From contig BSBM01000609.1 in NCBI GenBank assembly GCA_027924585.1, positions 616,001-680,000 of the forward strand: a stretch of 64,000 nucleotides of DNA. The letters run 5' to 3'. The notes under the pieces are model-generated. The model saw only the letters and a program-made list of their open reading frames with translations, ran no database searches and was not told the origin of the DNA. Below, piece by piece: positions 32,509-42,379 of this stretch; position 1 is the stretch's first letter, and every line of letters starts with the position of its first letter. The position numbers and the translations under genes were made by a program. Source of the stretch: Larix kaempferi (taxonomy: Eukaryota > Streptophyta > Pinopsida > Pinales > Pinaceae).

Positions 32509-34196
32509 ATATCATACAATGTGCAGAGGTTGGGAAACCAGAGTAGGAGGTTGGCCTAGTTCATGTTGATAGAAAAGGAAAGGATGGAAATAATTATTTT
32601 ACAGGAAACAATGGGGGAAGGGAATTTTTTTATAGTAGAATCAAGGAAGACTCTAAAAGACTGGGAGTTTATTTATGTGGATTCTATGGGTTTTAGTGGA
32701 GGCTTAATCTCTTGATGGAATTTTTCCTATTCAATGTTTAAGTAATTATTAGTATGCTCTCAACTATTTATAGATGTCAATAGTAAGATTATGGGTCAAA
32801 CCTATCAGTTTTTGAATCTATATGGGAGGTATTGTCATATGAAGCAATTCTACGAGAAGTATTCAGGAATTCAGTAATTAGGGAAGGTCCGTTAGCCTAT
32901 TTTGTGGGGATCTCAATTTCACCGTTGACAAGAAAGAGATCTAGGGGGTTTTTGATAGGGAGGATAGGTATGTAGACTTCTTTCTAGATCAATTTGAAGC
33001 CTGAATTTTGATCAATGTGGAACTTGCTATTTTAAAACTAACATGGAAAAACAATAGAAAAGTAAACCAGAGCGTGTCAAAGAGATTAGATCATTTTTTG
33101 GTCTTAGAGACACTTCTACTTGGTTTTGACAGGGTTTGTTCCTGAGTTGAACCAAGAAGATGATATGATCATTGCTCGATTTCCTTGCAAATGGATTTTT
33201 AGAATGAAAGGCTAACAACACCTTTTACATTCAATTAGAAGTGGATGGTGGATGAATCTTTTAGGAAAATTATTCTAGAATAGTGGAATTCATTTGATGA
33301 ACTTCTGAACACTCGAAAATCGAACAATTTGCTATAAACTTGAATAAAATAGAAGAGAAAATTGTTCCCTAGGCTACAGAGCACATATTACATCAACACA
33401 AAAGCTAAGGAAGTTGAACAGAAAATTTGAGAACCCTTCAAGGATAATAGAACATGGCATTCTAATGAAGTGGAGGATACATAATTTAGAGCTATAGAAG
33501 ATAAGAAGAATTCCTTGTTGACGGAAAGAGAGGAACTTTGGAGGCTAAAAAGCAGAGCGTTGTGGAATGAAGGAGGAGATGAAAACACAAAATATTTTCA
33601 TCACTATACAAATTACAGGAAGAGCAATAACTCGATTTGGGAAATTTAGGAAGACGATGGAAGAATTGTAAGAGGGTTCAAGGATTTGTCTAATATGGGT
33701 GATACATATTTCAAATAATTATTCAAACAGACGGCAGTATCAAATCTACTTGAAATCATCAAAGTAGCAGGTTTCTTTCCTCAAATGGTTACAAACAAAG
33801 ATAATCAATATTTTTTCGAGGAAATTACAATGAAAGAATTATTGAAGGTAATGGCATCTTTAAAAAATGATAAGACTTCAGAACTAGACGAAAGGAATAT
33901 TTATTTCTACAGAGGCTTCTTTGATCTACTTGGACCAGATTTTCTTCGAGTGGCAGAATAAATTAGATGCTCAAGAAAATTTCTTGGATCTAAGAATTCT
34001 ACTTTTCTGGATTTAATTCCTAAAACTGATAAATCAAAATCCTTTGAAGACTTTTGAATGATTTCTTTATGTAATAGTGTGTAAAAGATATTCTCCAAAA
34101 TTATAACAGTCAGGTTAAAAGATATATTATCTATGGTTATCTCTTTGGAACAATCATACTTTTTGAATCGTAGGTACATACATGAAGCGGTTGGAA
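32509..34196 (+). pseudogene. LINE ORF2 N-terminal part: endonuclease and start of RT, broken
   Basis: SYNVQRLGNQSRR corresponds to the start of the LINE endonuclease (family SWNCRGLG). IIILQETMGEG follows with the catalytic Glu, then CGDLNFTVDKKE at about 32903 with the Asp/Asn pair, LKLTWKNNR near 33038, and KRLDHFL. The final SDHxP motif is not clear. The linker reads LWRLKSRALWNEGGDENTKY (33540-33600). RT begins with MASLKNDKTSELDERN (family NKxPGPDG), FLDLIPK near 34010, a MISLCNS block, and SLEQSYFLNRRYIHEAVG, at which point the hAT-like element interrupts. In-frame stops are common. Confidence 0.75.
34189..34196. repeat. 8-bp target duplication of the hAT-like element, left
   Basis: GGTTGGAA, repeated exactly at 35227-35234. 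Removing the element and one copy rejoins the LINE frame RRYIHEAVG-IAQETLHSI. Confidence 0.95.
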
Positions 34197-35226
34197 CACG
34201 GGGGCTTCACTAGAAGGCAATATAATACCACGTTCATTCATATTGCGGTATGAAATATTCATGAAAACCTAAAAATTATATTGCTTATATATTAAGGGGA
34301 AAGGGTTTTTTTTTATTTAATGTAACAATACAAAAATACTTTGGGGTCTTTTTTATATGAGCAGGTTGACAAATATCATCCAAATGGAGATGGTGGGATC
34401 ACGGTCGGATGAGAAATCGGGTTGAAGCAAGGCTCGGGCTTACCAGTACATAGGGAAATCGCATCTTGAGGCATGCTTGAGGCCAGGGGTTTCATGGTGA
34501 AGTGGGTTTCCAGTCGATCATAGTCGAGAGACTGTAGTCATTGACAACCAATTGTTAACACTAGCACTCAGCCAGTTGTTACCAATAGCCTTGGGAGGCT
34601 CTAAGCCTCCAGGTCCTGTTATAAGCCCTCGATGGGCCTTAGGGGCTTGAATACCCAACCACTCGTGCCTATTACAGGCCTTGGGAGGTTTAGTCATCCT
34701 CCTAGAGCTTGTTACAGGCCTTGGGGGCTTAGATACCTAGCCCACAACAGGCTTAGTCAGCGATTGGGGAACTGCAACATGCAATCTAAATGTTGTACTA
34801 TGTGCATTGGCTCTAGTGACATACAAGCAATGATCTCCTATCTCTTCATTAGACCATTATATGTTTCAAATAATAATGATATGTGGTTGAGTAATTGCAT
34901 TGTGGGTGAAGTAATGTGCATCCACGATATACATCGAAAGAAGCAAGGTGCATTGTAGAATGCATGTGGGGTCATGAGAGGCGTATCATATCAATATACT
35001 AGGTAGAAATATAAAGGGGTATAAAAAATGTTAATGAAAAAATTGATACATAAAATATCTAGTGAAAATAGGGGTTTTTTTAAAAATTGGGAAGGAATAT
35101 TGGGAGGGGGTTAAAAAAAAATGATTTTGGAAGGTATTTTCCAATATTTAGTGAAATTAGGGGTATTGTTTCATATGCCACGATCGAACGTGCTATGATA
35201 GTTGTTTATTAAGTGAAGCCCCCGTG
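34197..35226. mobile_element. Non-autonomous hAT-like DNA transposon, 1030 bp
   Basis: The element starts CACGGGGGCTTCACT and ends AGTGAAGCCCCCGTG: perfect 15-bp terminal inverted repeats. The next about 40 bases of each end are also related as inverted repeats (CACGTTCATTCA inside the left end, CACGTTCGATCG when the right end is reversed). It is flanked by an exact 8-bp duplication, the length made by hAT transposases. No transposase frame is recognisable; the longest frame (34632-34958) crosses GC-rich tandem repeats. It would need a transposase supplied elsewhere. Perfect termini and duplication inside a decayed LINE show that it inserted late. Confidence 0.92.
34570..34750. repeat. Internal tandem repeats of the hAT-like element
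   Basis: Units of roughly 55-65 bases with CAGGCCTTGGGAGG, GGGGCTTAGATACC and CCTCCTAGAGC-type phrases recur three to four times. They are richer in G and C than the rest of the element. Subterminal or internal repeats of this sort can be transposase-binding sites in hAT elements, but that is not shown here. Confidence 0.6.
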
Positions 35227-35234
35227 GGTTGGAA
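35227..35234. repeat. 8-bp target duplication of the hAT-like element, right
   Basis: GGTTGGAA, identical to 34189-34196. Confidence 0.95.
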
Positions 35235-37600
35235 TAGCTCAAGAAACCTTACATTCAATAATATAGAGAAGAATTCTATCTGTGGTTATGAAACTTAATC
35301 TGGAAAAGGCATATTGTTGGCGCACAGTGGGAAGACTCAGGGTTCATTATAATTTCACCAATAAAACCCAAGACACTAGCCCTTTCGGCATCACCTACAA
35401 GCAGGTTAAGTCTCACCTGAGGTATCAAGGGGGACTATATTTGGTTGTATTTAAGATTTCCACTAATACATATTGGATTTTAGGTTCATGCAGTAAATTA
35501 AATAATGGGTGTTGTAAGCTCGACTTCTTTTGCAGGTTCATAGATTGGCTTCCAATTTTTTCAAATCAGAGTGAGGATTACGTCAAGGTTTTCCACTGTC
35601 AACTTATCTCTATTTGTTGGTCAATGAAGGGATAAGTAGGGTGTTGATAGAAGTTCAAATAACTAGAAGGATCAAGGGGATAAGGGTAGGGGGGTTAATT
35701 TTTTTAACACACCTACTGTTTGTGGATGCCATTCTATTATTTTCCACATAATCATTGGAAGTTTACTTAAATTCTGGAAGAGTTTAAGTATATTAAACGA
35801 TTAGAACCATTTCCAATTCTGGTTAATGGTATATTTCATTGGAAGTTTCTAATCGTTTAATTCGAGTTAATGGTATATTTCATTGGAAGTTTACTTAAAT
35901 TCTTGAAGAGTTTAAGTATATTAATATGGGTACATATTAAAACGAAATGTATATTGTTGTAAGGATTGGCAATGGTTACTCCGTAAAATTGAAAGAAAAA
36001 TTCATTTTTGTTGTCATAGGTGGCTGTCTAGGGGAGGAAGGTTGACTTTGGTTAAATATGTATTGGATGCCATTCTTGTTTATTGGTGCTTCCTAGCTAA
36101 TATACCAAAGAGGATATTGGATAAAATCCATCAAGTATTTGCATATATTTTCTATGGAGGGGGAAGAAGGAAGGGTATGGAATACATTTGGCATGTTGGA
36201 AGCATATATATATACCTATTCAGAAAGGAGGATGAGGATTGAAAAGGATCCACCAATTTAGTGAAACATTGGCTGCTAAAAGTGTGCAGAAGTTAATTAG
36301 TAAAACTAGATTATGGCAAGATGTAATTGAACAAAAATATATTGCTCCTTTGCCTATAGTGGAATGGATCAGGAATCCAATGAAAGTCCATAAAAAAATT
36401 TCAAACCATTGGAAAGCCCTAGTGTTATATTTTCCCTTAATTGGAAATAGTTTGGTGTGGAAGCTGGGGGATGGGGAACATGTCAAAATCTAAAGAGATC
36501 GAATTATGGGATCCAAAAATTAGGTCTTTATTTTTGAGGAGGTGATTCAATGTATTAATCAACAAAACATTTTATACTTAAATTGGAATGCGAAGGAGGA
36601 CAAATTTACATGTTGGCAACAAGGTTGGAAAAATACAAGGCAATTAAATTGAAGGGGAAATATGAGTATTTAGTGGGAGAGTTATATTAAGGAACTACAT
36701 AATGGTTTCATCAGACTCCTGGGAAGGAATGATAGTATTTTGTGGGCACAAAACATATAAGTGGGGTCTTATATGGTGAGTAAAGGATGTGATGGAATAT
36801 GATTGAACAAGATGTACAGGAGGAGAGGTTGAGGTACAAGCAAATTTGGAAGGGAAAGCCCCCAAAAAAATTAAGTTATTTATGTGGCTTGCATTGCGGG
36901 CTAAGATTCCAACTTGGGATTATCTTCAGAAGTTTCAATTTCATGGACCAGATATCTACTATATGTGTAAGACCTCATGTGAAGACGTAGAACATAATTT
37001 TATTTCTTGTCCTTATGCTAAACATGGATGGTATGATGTTAGGAAATGGATAGGGGAAAACGATCTTTGGGTGGGGGTTGCAATGGAAGAATGGTTTCAA
37101 AACTTGATCCATAATCCAACATTATTAAAGAATCAAGTAGTTCCTTTCTTGAATTTATGGAGCATATGGTTGGCAAGAAATGCAAGGATTTTTTTATGAC
37201 AAGTATTTAACTTCACTACAAGTTATTGTTATGATTTCTGCACTTTCTCAGGAATATAAAGCCATTCATAGAGATATCAGAAGGGAAGGGTTATTGGTCA
37301 TCTAGTGATAGATTGTTTGAAACCTTGGTCCTTCTTTGATGGGGCATACCATAGGGAGAACTAGAAAGGTGGGATAAGAGGGATTATTTACTTACACGAA
37401 GATCGCTATATTCAGATAGTGACAAATGTGTGGGATGGTAGTAAGAATAACGCTGAACTTATGGCCTTGCGATAAATTATGATGGAGGCACATCGACAAG
37501 GAATAAAATAAATTTAGAATCATGGTGATTCACAGTAGGTTATTAATTGTATGAATCATGTCCTTTCTATAGAAGCGACCAATATTCGAAATCCGACCTT
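35235..37600 (+). pseudogene. LINE ORF2 remainder: RT core, linker, zinc-binding block and RNase H, broken
   Basis: After the transposon the LINE resumes with IAQETLHSI and MKLNLEKAY (RT block with KAYD). RT continues from about 35497 with IMGVVSSTSFA, GLRQGFPLSTYLYLLVNEG near 35580, and HLLFVDAILLF near 35717, where the family has F/YxDD; the second catalytic Asp is Ala. After the linker (SRGGRLTLVKYVLDAILVYW at 36030), an open piece at 36846-37199 carries KIKLFMWLALRAKIPTWDYL and CKTSCEDVEHNFISC of the zinc-binding type. RNase H follows with FFDGAYH near 37332, NNAELMAL near 37450 and GDSQ near 37525. Stops interrupt every segment. The changed RT site means that it was dead even apart from the stops. 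Confidence 0.75.
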
Positions 37601-37775
37601 ATAACTTAAGAATGATATCAATATTTTTGTTATGATCTCTTTCAAGGATATATATAGATAATTAAATCATCTGGTGCATAGGTTTCCAAAGATGGGATTA
37701 ATAAAAGAACAAGGCTTAATTTATGTGCAAGTTTTTGTGCAAGGTAATCAAGTGGAATATCTTAGATATGATTTA

Positions 37776-38190
37776 TAATACGAACATTGAAGATTAGTAC
37801 TCAAAGCATTCAGGTTACATGGTTGGAATAACTTGAAGTTGTAAAAGACCGTGCGAGAATTTTTTGGACTCCAAGAAGGATGTGTGGGCATTTTTTGGGA
37901 ATGTGGAGTGAAGAATATATGTGCATTTTTTTGGACTCTAAGAAGGTTGTAAAAGAATGTGTGAGACTCCAAGAATGCCATGTGGGCATTTTTTTGAACT
38001 ATGTGGGAATTTGTTTAGACTGTGTAGGCATTTTGTTGGATCAATCCATATAAATATACTTATCATATGGATCCAAGAAGTGTGTAAAAGTTTTTTTAGA
38101 ACAACTGAAGACTGTGCGTGATTTTTTAGGACTGTGGAAATTTTTATCCTTTGGTCTTGACCAACCATAACTATCAAATCTCTCAAGATA
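37776..38190. repeat. Degenerate tandem repeat after the LINE
   Basis: Loose units share TTGTAAAAGAxxGTG, GGACTCCAAGAAG and GTGTGGGCATTTTTT-like phrases over about 400 bases. It may be the LINE's 3' untranslated region or a separate minisatellite. No gene. Confidence 0.5.
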
Positions 38191-38409
38191 TATGCTTTTC
38201 ATTTTAGCATATAAGTATGAGTTTTTAATTCAGAACTAATGTATCTAAAACATGATTATGAGGAGATGGGTTTAAGTGACCAAACTCTGTTTTGGTATTA
38301 TGATTCTATAAGAAGGTTTTTCTAGTTTTGGGATAAGTCTTTTTTTATGGTTCAAACAATCCATATGATGAAGTAATGAAGTGTAAGAATTTATGGTGAG
38401 TGTACTTTT
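38191..38409. other. Short intergenic stretch
   Basis: AT-rich; nothing recognised before the target duplication at 38410. Confidence 0.5.
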
Positions 38410-38820
38410 AATTCAACCTTGAATAAGGTGGTGGACACTAAGATGCCAGAGAAAGGTACTGCAGGATTGCTGGCTCTGCCACTGAAAGGTCTTGGGATTT
38501 AGGTTTTTTCCTGTTTTAGGTTTTGTTGTATCTCTGTTTGTAATTCGGAATATGGGTAGTAGGCAGTGTTCGGTGAAAGTTGTAAGTTGGGATAGGGGAA
38601 TGTTTACTGTTCTGACAATTTTGAGAATTTTGTGTGTCGATGAGGAGGTCCGGCTTCATGGACGTTCGCTCTGCAAAATTGTAGCTTTAATTTTGCATCG
38701 GTCTATAGTGTTTTGGGTTAGACTCTTAACTCAGCGACGCTGTAAGTGCGGCATGTATCCCTTTTTAAAGTACTAATATAATGTTTTTATTTAAAAAGAA
38801 TAAAATTCAACCTTGAATAA
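38410..38820 (+). mobile_element. Short retroposed insertion (38427-38803) with 17-bp target duplication
   Basis: AATTCAACCTTGAATAA occurs at 38410-38426 and exactly again at 38804-38820. The 377 bp between end in TTTTTATTTAAAAAGAATA, an A-rich tail. The insert begins with a short frame (DTKMPEKGTAGLLALPLKG) and then looks untranslated, so it is probably the 3' end of a 5'-truncated LINE of another subfamily; a SINE is possible. It lacks the TTTTTTTCGCT end of the subfamily seen nearby. The 94-codon frame at 38492-38776 has no motif. Confidence 0.85.
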
Positions 38821-39144
38821 AAAGAGTAATCATTATTTTATTATTATTATTGGAAAAAAAAATCATGTGAAAATCATTTATCTCATTAAAATTTACGTAA
38901 TAATATAGATACTTATTTTTAATCTTTGGTCACTTAAACATTATTATTAATTATTTGAATAAATGCTTCATTTACAAATTTCATTAATTTCATTTTTATT
39001 TGTAGAGAAACTCGAGATTCCAGGTAAACAACACTAAGGGTACTTGAGGATATACACATGAAGATGGGGTATTCATGGAGAGTGACTCACGAAGATCTTA
39101 GATCGCAACGGTTATTTTTATTATGTTTTAATTTATTATAAAAT
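38821..39144. other. AT-rich intergenic DNA
   Basis: A/T-dominated sequence with poly-A and poly-T runs. Nothing recognised. Confidence 0.5.
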
Positions 39145-39397
39145 AAGGTAATGCAATTTATTATGTTTAAGGAAAATTTTTGATGTGGGAAAGTCCTTTT
39201 TGTAATGAGCAGGATTATTTTCTGATGTATGTAATTTGGCATGGACAAATATATGTAGTTGATAGGTGGTTGGGGAAGACCATATGTTGATGAACATACC
39301 TTTCGCAGGAAAGGGATCAAAATTTTGTACTATTTGATTTTCAGAATAGCAATAATACGTTTTTTTTCGATTGAAAAAAAAAGGTAATGCAATATAT
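39145..39397 (+). mobile_element. Very short LINE 3' fragment (39162-39380) with 17-bp target duplication
   Basis: AAGGTAATGCAATTTAT at 39145-39161 is repeated with one change at 39381-39397. The 219 bp between end in TTTTGTACTATTTGATTTTC, AATAGCAATAATACG, TTTTTTTTCGATTG and A9. That end matches the minus-strand 3' ends at 12145 and 40018, so it is the same LINE subfamily, truncated inside its 3' untranslated region. It carries no coding sequence; the minus-strand frame here is spurious. Confidence 0.85.
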
Positions 39398-39986
39398 ATA
39401 TCTATATATATATGATCTCTTCTTTTTTAAATAACAATAAGAAGTTAGTTTCTCACTCTCGATTATCATTTTTACTTCCTTAAAATTATTTTTAAATTTT
39501 AATAAAGTATAATATTTAACTAAACATTTAAAACTAAAAATTATTATTTTTGATGATTTATTTTTTAATATAATATTCACTTTATTATATTAATTATTTA
39601 ATTTATATTAACTCCTAAAATTGTGAATTTATCTAAATGTTTTAAAACCCTAAAATAATAATAATAATAGATTACATTAGTTCACAATATTTTAATTAAA
39701 CATTTAAAAATGAAAAATAATAAATTTGTAACATGCAACAATACAACATAACTGTTAAGAACATAATCATTTGATAAAGTTATTCAAAATAAATGTCTCA
39801 ATGTAGAATAAAATAAATCATGTTTAATCATAGTTGATAATGTCATCCATAGTAAGACATGGTTAAAATTTCACATCATGATCAGTCGTTGTTAAACACA
39901 AAAAATATATATTAATTTATATTAATTCTAATAGTTTAATTTCAAAACAATGTTAAATTTATTATATTAATTACTCAATGATGATG
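39398..39986. other. AT-rich intergenic DNA
   Basis: Mostly A/T with an AT run near 39392-39412 and near 39900. The minus-strand frame at 39341-39580 is low-complexity. Nothing recognised. Confidence 0.5.
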
Positions 39987-39995
39987 GCATAGTTT

Positions 39996-42162
39996 GTTTT
40001 TTTGTTTTTGTTTTTTTTAGCGAAAAAAACCATACTATTGGTATTCATAAGAGAATAAAATAGTACAAAATTATAAGTCAAAGATAGACTTATGCTCAGC
40101 AAAAAGACTGATGATCAATACATGTCCAAATATTCATCCCGCAATACATGATACTAGTAAAACAACCTAAAAACTTTGAAATAGAAAAATTATATGTCAA
40201 AAATGTTGACAGTGCCAAACTCAGCAACCTGAGAATCCAGAAATTCCCCCTAGTGGATGACTCCTTCCACTCCATCATATGCATCTTTTGAAAGCGAATT
40301 AGCCAGTGTATTGTGATGTCTATAAATATGATTAAAAGAAATCTCACTGAAAAGTTGAATCTTCTCCATAATCCCGCAACACCATTGATAAAGGGAAGTA
40401 ATATTTAAATTATACTCTCCTTGCGCCCATTTAATTGTAACTCTTGAGTCGCCAAACACTGTCAATTCCCGAAGGCCAAAAGAAATTGAAACAGTGAGCA
40501 CACACCAAAGTGCTAATAATTCAGATTTTGTGTTTGTGCCCCGCCCATAGTTCATCTTGAGTGTGTAATAGTGATTCTCATTTAGAAATATGACACCTCC
40601 AATAGCACATAGACCATCACATGCAACCCCATCAAATAAAGCAACTGGTCTGTGGTGATCAAGGACGAGATAACTGTCCTTTGTTTTGTTCTTTTGGACC
40701 TTGACCGTGCATAGATTCTTAATAATCATAACAACCCTATTGTATGTACGCACCAGACTAGGAGACCCATGCTAAAAAATAATCCCATTCCTATTGTGCC
40801 AGATAGCCCACAAGATGATCACAGGTAGGAAAGGGAACTTTTTACACTTCTTGTTCCAGTTAAGTGCACACACATCAAACAATTAAGTACCCCACTGAAG
40901 ATCAATACTGAGAAAATTTGTAATTGAATTCCAGAGGGCTCTCGCAAAACCACATTCCACAAACATATGATTGACAGATTCTAAAATGTTTTTGCACAGA
41001 AAACAAATACTCGGGCTCGTCCAACTTTCTTTGTAAGTTTGTCCCATGTTTTCAACTCACCCCAAAGTGCATGCCACATAAAAAAAATTATTTTTAAGGG
41101 GATATCCCACTTCCACAGGACCTTATACCACCATTTTATAGGAAATATACATAAACAATTAATGATATCCTTGTAAGTGTTTTTTGCAGTCACCATACTA
41201 GTGGAAGTATTACTACTCCAGATAAGTTCATCATTTTCCAATGTCAATCTACACCCTGAAGAGTTAAGTTTGTTGATATAACAATCCCATTCTATCATTG
41301 TTTTTTTCGACAAACCCAATTCCATATCACTAACCCAATAAGCTTTCCCATTTCTCACATTAAACCTCTTAATCCTGTCAAGAGTAGCCCGATCAAATGA
41401 ATGTAGTGTATTGAGAATCTCACTGGAAAGAGTGTAACCTTCATCTAACCCCGAAATCGGGTCAATGCTAACCAAAATGTTTTTTGCATTACAAACCTTC
41501 TAAAGTAAATCTTTTTCCAACAAGTTATAAATTTTAATGAAACCGGTCCAGATAGGGGACGTACCTCTGGTATTCTTAACCAAATTCATTATCCAGTTTA
41601 TGACATCCCCATTAATATATTTAACTGAGAGTACCTTAGTCCAAAGAATAGAGCCAAAAAGGCCTCTCCAAAATATTTTCAACCTCAGAGCAAAACTAAA
41701 CAGTGGCATATATCTGATCCCCCAACCACCACAGATCCCTGAAAGTGCAATATTTTCCCATTTGGTTATAACCAATTTTCTTTTTTCCAATCCCCCAATC
41801 CAAAGAAAATTGAACAATATTTTCCTTAGATAATTGGTGATGTACATAGGGACCTGTAAAAGTGAAAACCAGTACACAGGGATACCAGTAAGGATAGATT
41901 TCACCAAAGTGAGGCGTCCTCCAATAGATAGCAGTCTAAATGTCCAATGATTTATTGTTCACTCCACTTTCTTTAATAGACACAACCAGTCGTTTTTCCT
42001 GTATCCATTTGGTTTTGGGAAATATCCAAGATACTTAAAACCATCCTCCAACTGGTAGAAATTATATGGAAGAATACCCTTATAGTAATCAATTTTGTTC
42101 CCTTCAATCCTGTAATGATAGATGTTGGATTTTCTGCAGCTCACCAGCATTCCAGAAGCTTT
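39996..42162 (-). mobile_element. 5'-truncated L1-type LINE (late RT to RNase H), minus strand
   Basis: On the minus strand the element begins inside RT at KASGML, runs through the linker and RNase H, and ends with ATACCAATAGTATGG, TTTTTTTCGCT and a long A-rich tail (plus-strand T runs at 39996-40017). GCATAGTTT lies at 39987-39995 and again at 42163-42171, in the right geometry for a short 9-bp target duplication; this is plausible but weaker than the other cases. The 3' end is shared with the elements at 12145-13377 and 39162-39380. Coding damage is moderate: a handful of stops and at least one frameshift. Confidence 0.85.
40203..42162 (-). pseudogene. LINE ORF2: RT thumb, linker, zinc-binding block and RNase H, broken
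   Basis: Reading down the minus strand: ASGMLVSCRKSNIYHYRIEG (post-active-site RT block, 41959-42162), YNFYQLEDGFKYLGYFPKPN, a TGA, then WTFRLLSIGGRLTLVKSILT and PVYWFSLLQVP (41500-41907), a TAG, then VSIDPISGLDEGYTLSS (40981-41475). A frameshift near 41020 follows, then ICFLCKNILESVNHMFVECG (zinc-binding type) and WAIWHNRNGIIF. RNase H: ALFDGVACDG, TKSELLALW, FGDSRVTIKW, and HHNTLANSLSKDA (40250-40753). Catalytic RNase H positions look kept. The stops are at places where relatives have Trp or Gln, as expected from G-to-A or C-to-T decay. Confidence 0.85.
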
Positions 42163-42171
42163 GCATAGTTT

Positions 42172-42379
42172 CGTGCTCCAAATGTAAATGGAACATTAAG
42201 CAAATATTAGATTAGGTCACATTGTTAAGAACATTTTATCCTTTTTTATAATGTTTCACATTCACTCACTTTTAATTATTAAATTGAATATAACTATTAT
42301 TATCTTACACAAAAATGTATTTATGAAATTATTTATCTATCACAATTTATTTAAACATTGAAATGATTTTACAATTAAC
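42172..42379. other. AT-rich spacer before the satellite
   Basis: No gene; sequence drifts into the CATGGTT-type array. Confidence 0.5.

Larger units (their letters stand above)
30430..37775 (+). mobile_element. Long decayed L1-type LINE (ORF1, endonuclease, RT, RNase H), interrupted by a hAT-like element
   Basis: A near full-length plus-strand LINE. ORF1-like frames run from about 30546 to 32150, endonuclease from about 32509, RT from about 33540, and RNase H near 37330-37560. A 1030-bp DNA transposon (34197-35226) splits the RT. About 190 bases near 35305-35495 do not read as RT and may be a further insertion or rearrangement. Stops and frameshifts are frequent throughout. I could not find target duplications, so both ends are approximate. 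The 3' end blends into loosely repeated DNA from about 37776. Confidence 0.85.

Noticed and set aside
34632-34958. 108-codon frame as a hAT transposase
   Set aside because: It crosses internal tandem repeats and shows no DDE or hATC-type motif; the element is best seen as non-autonomous.
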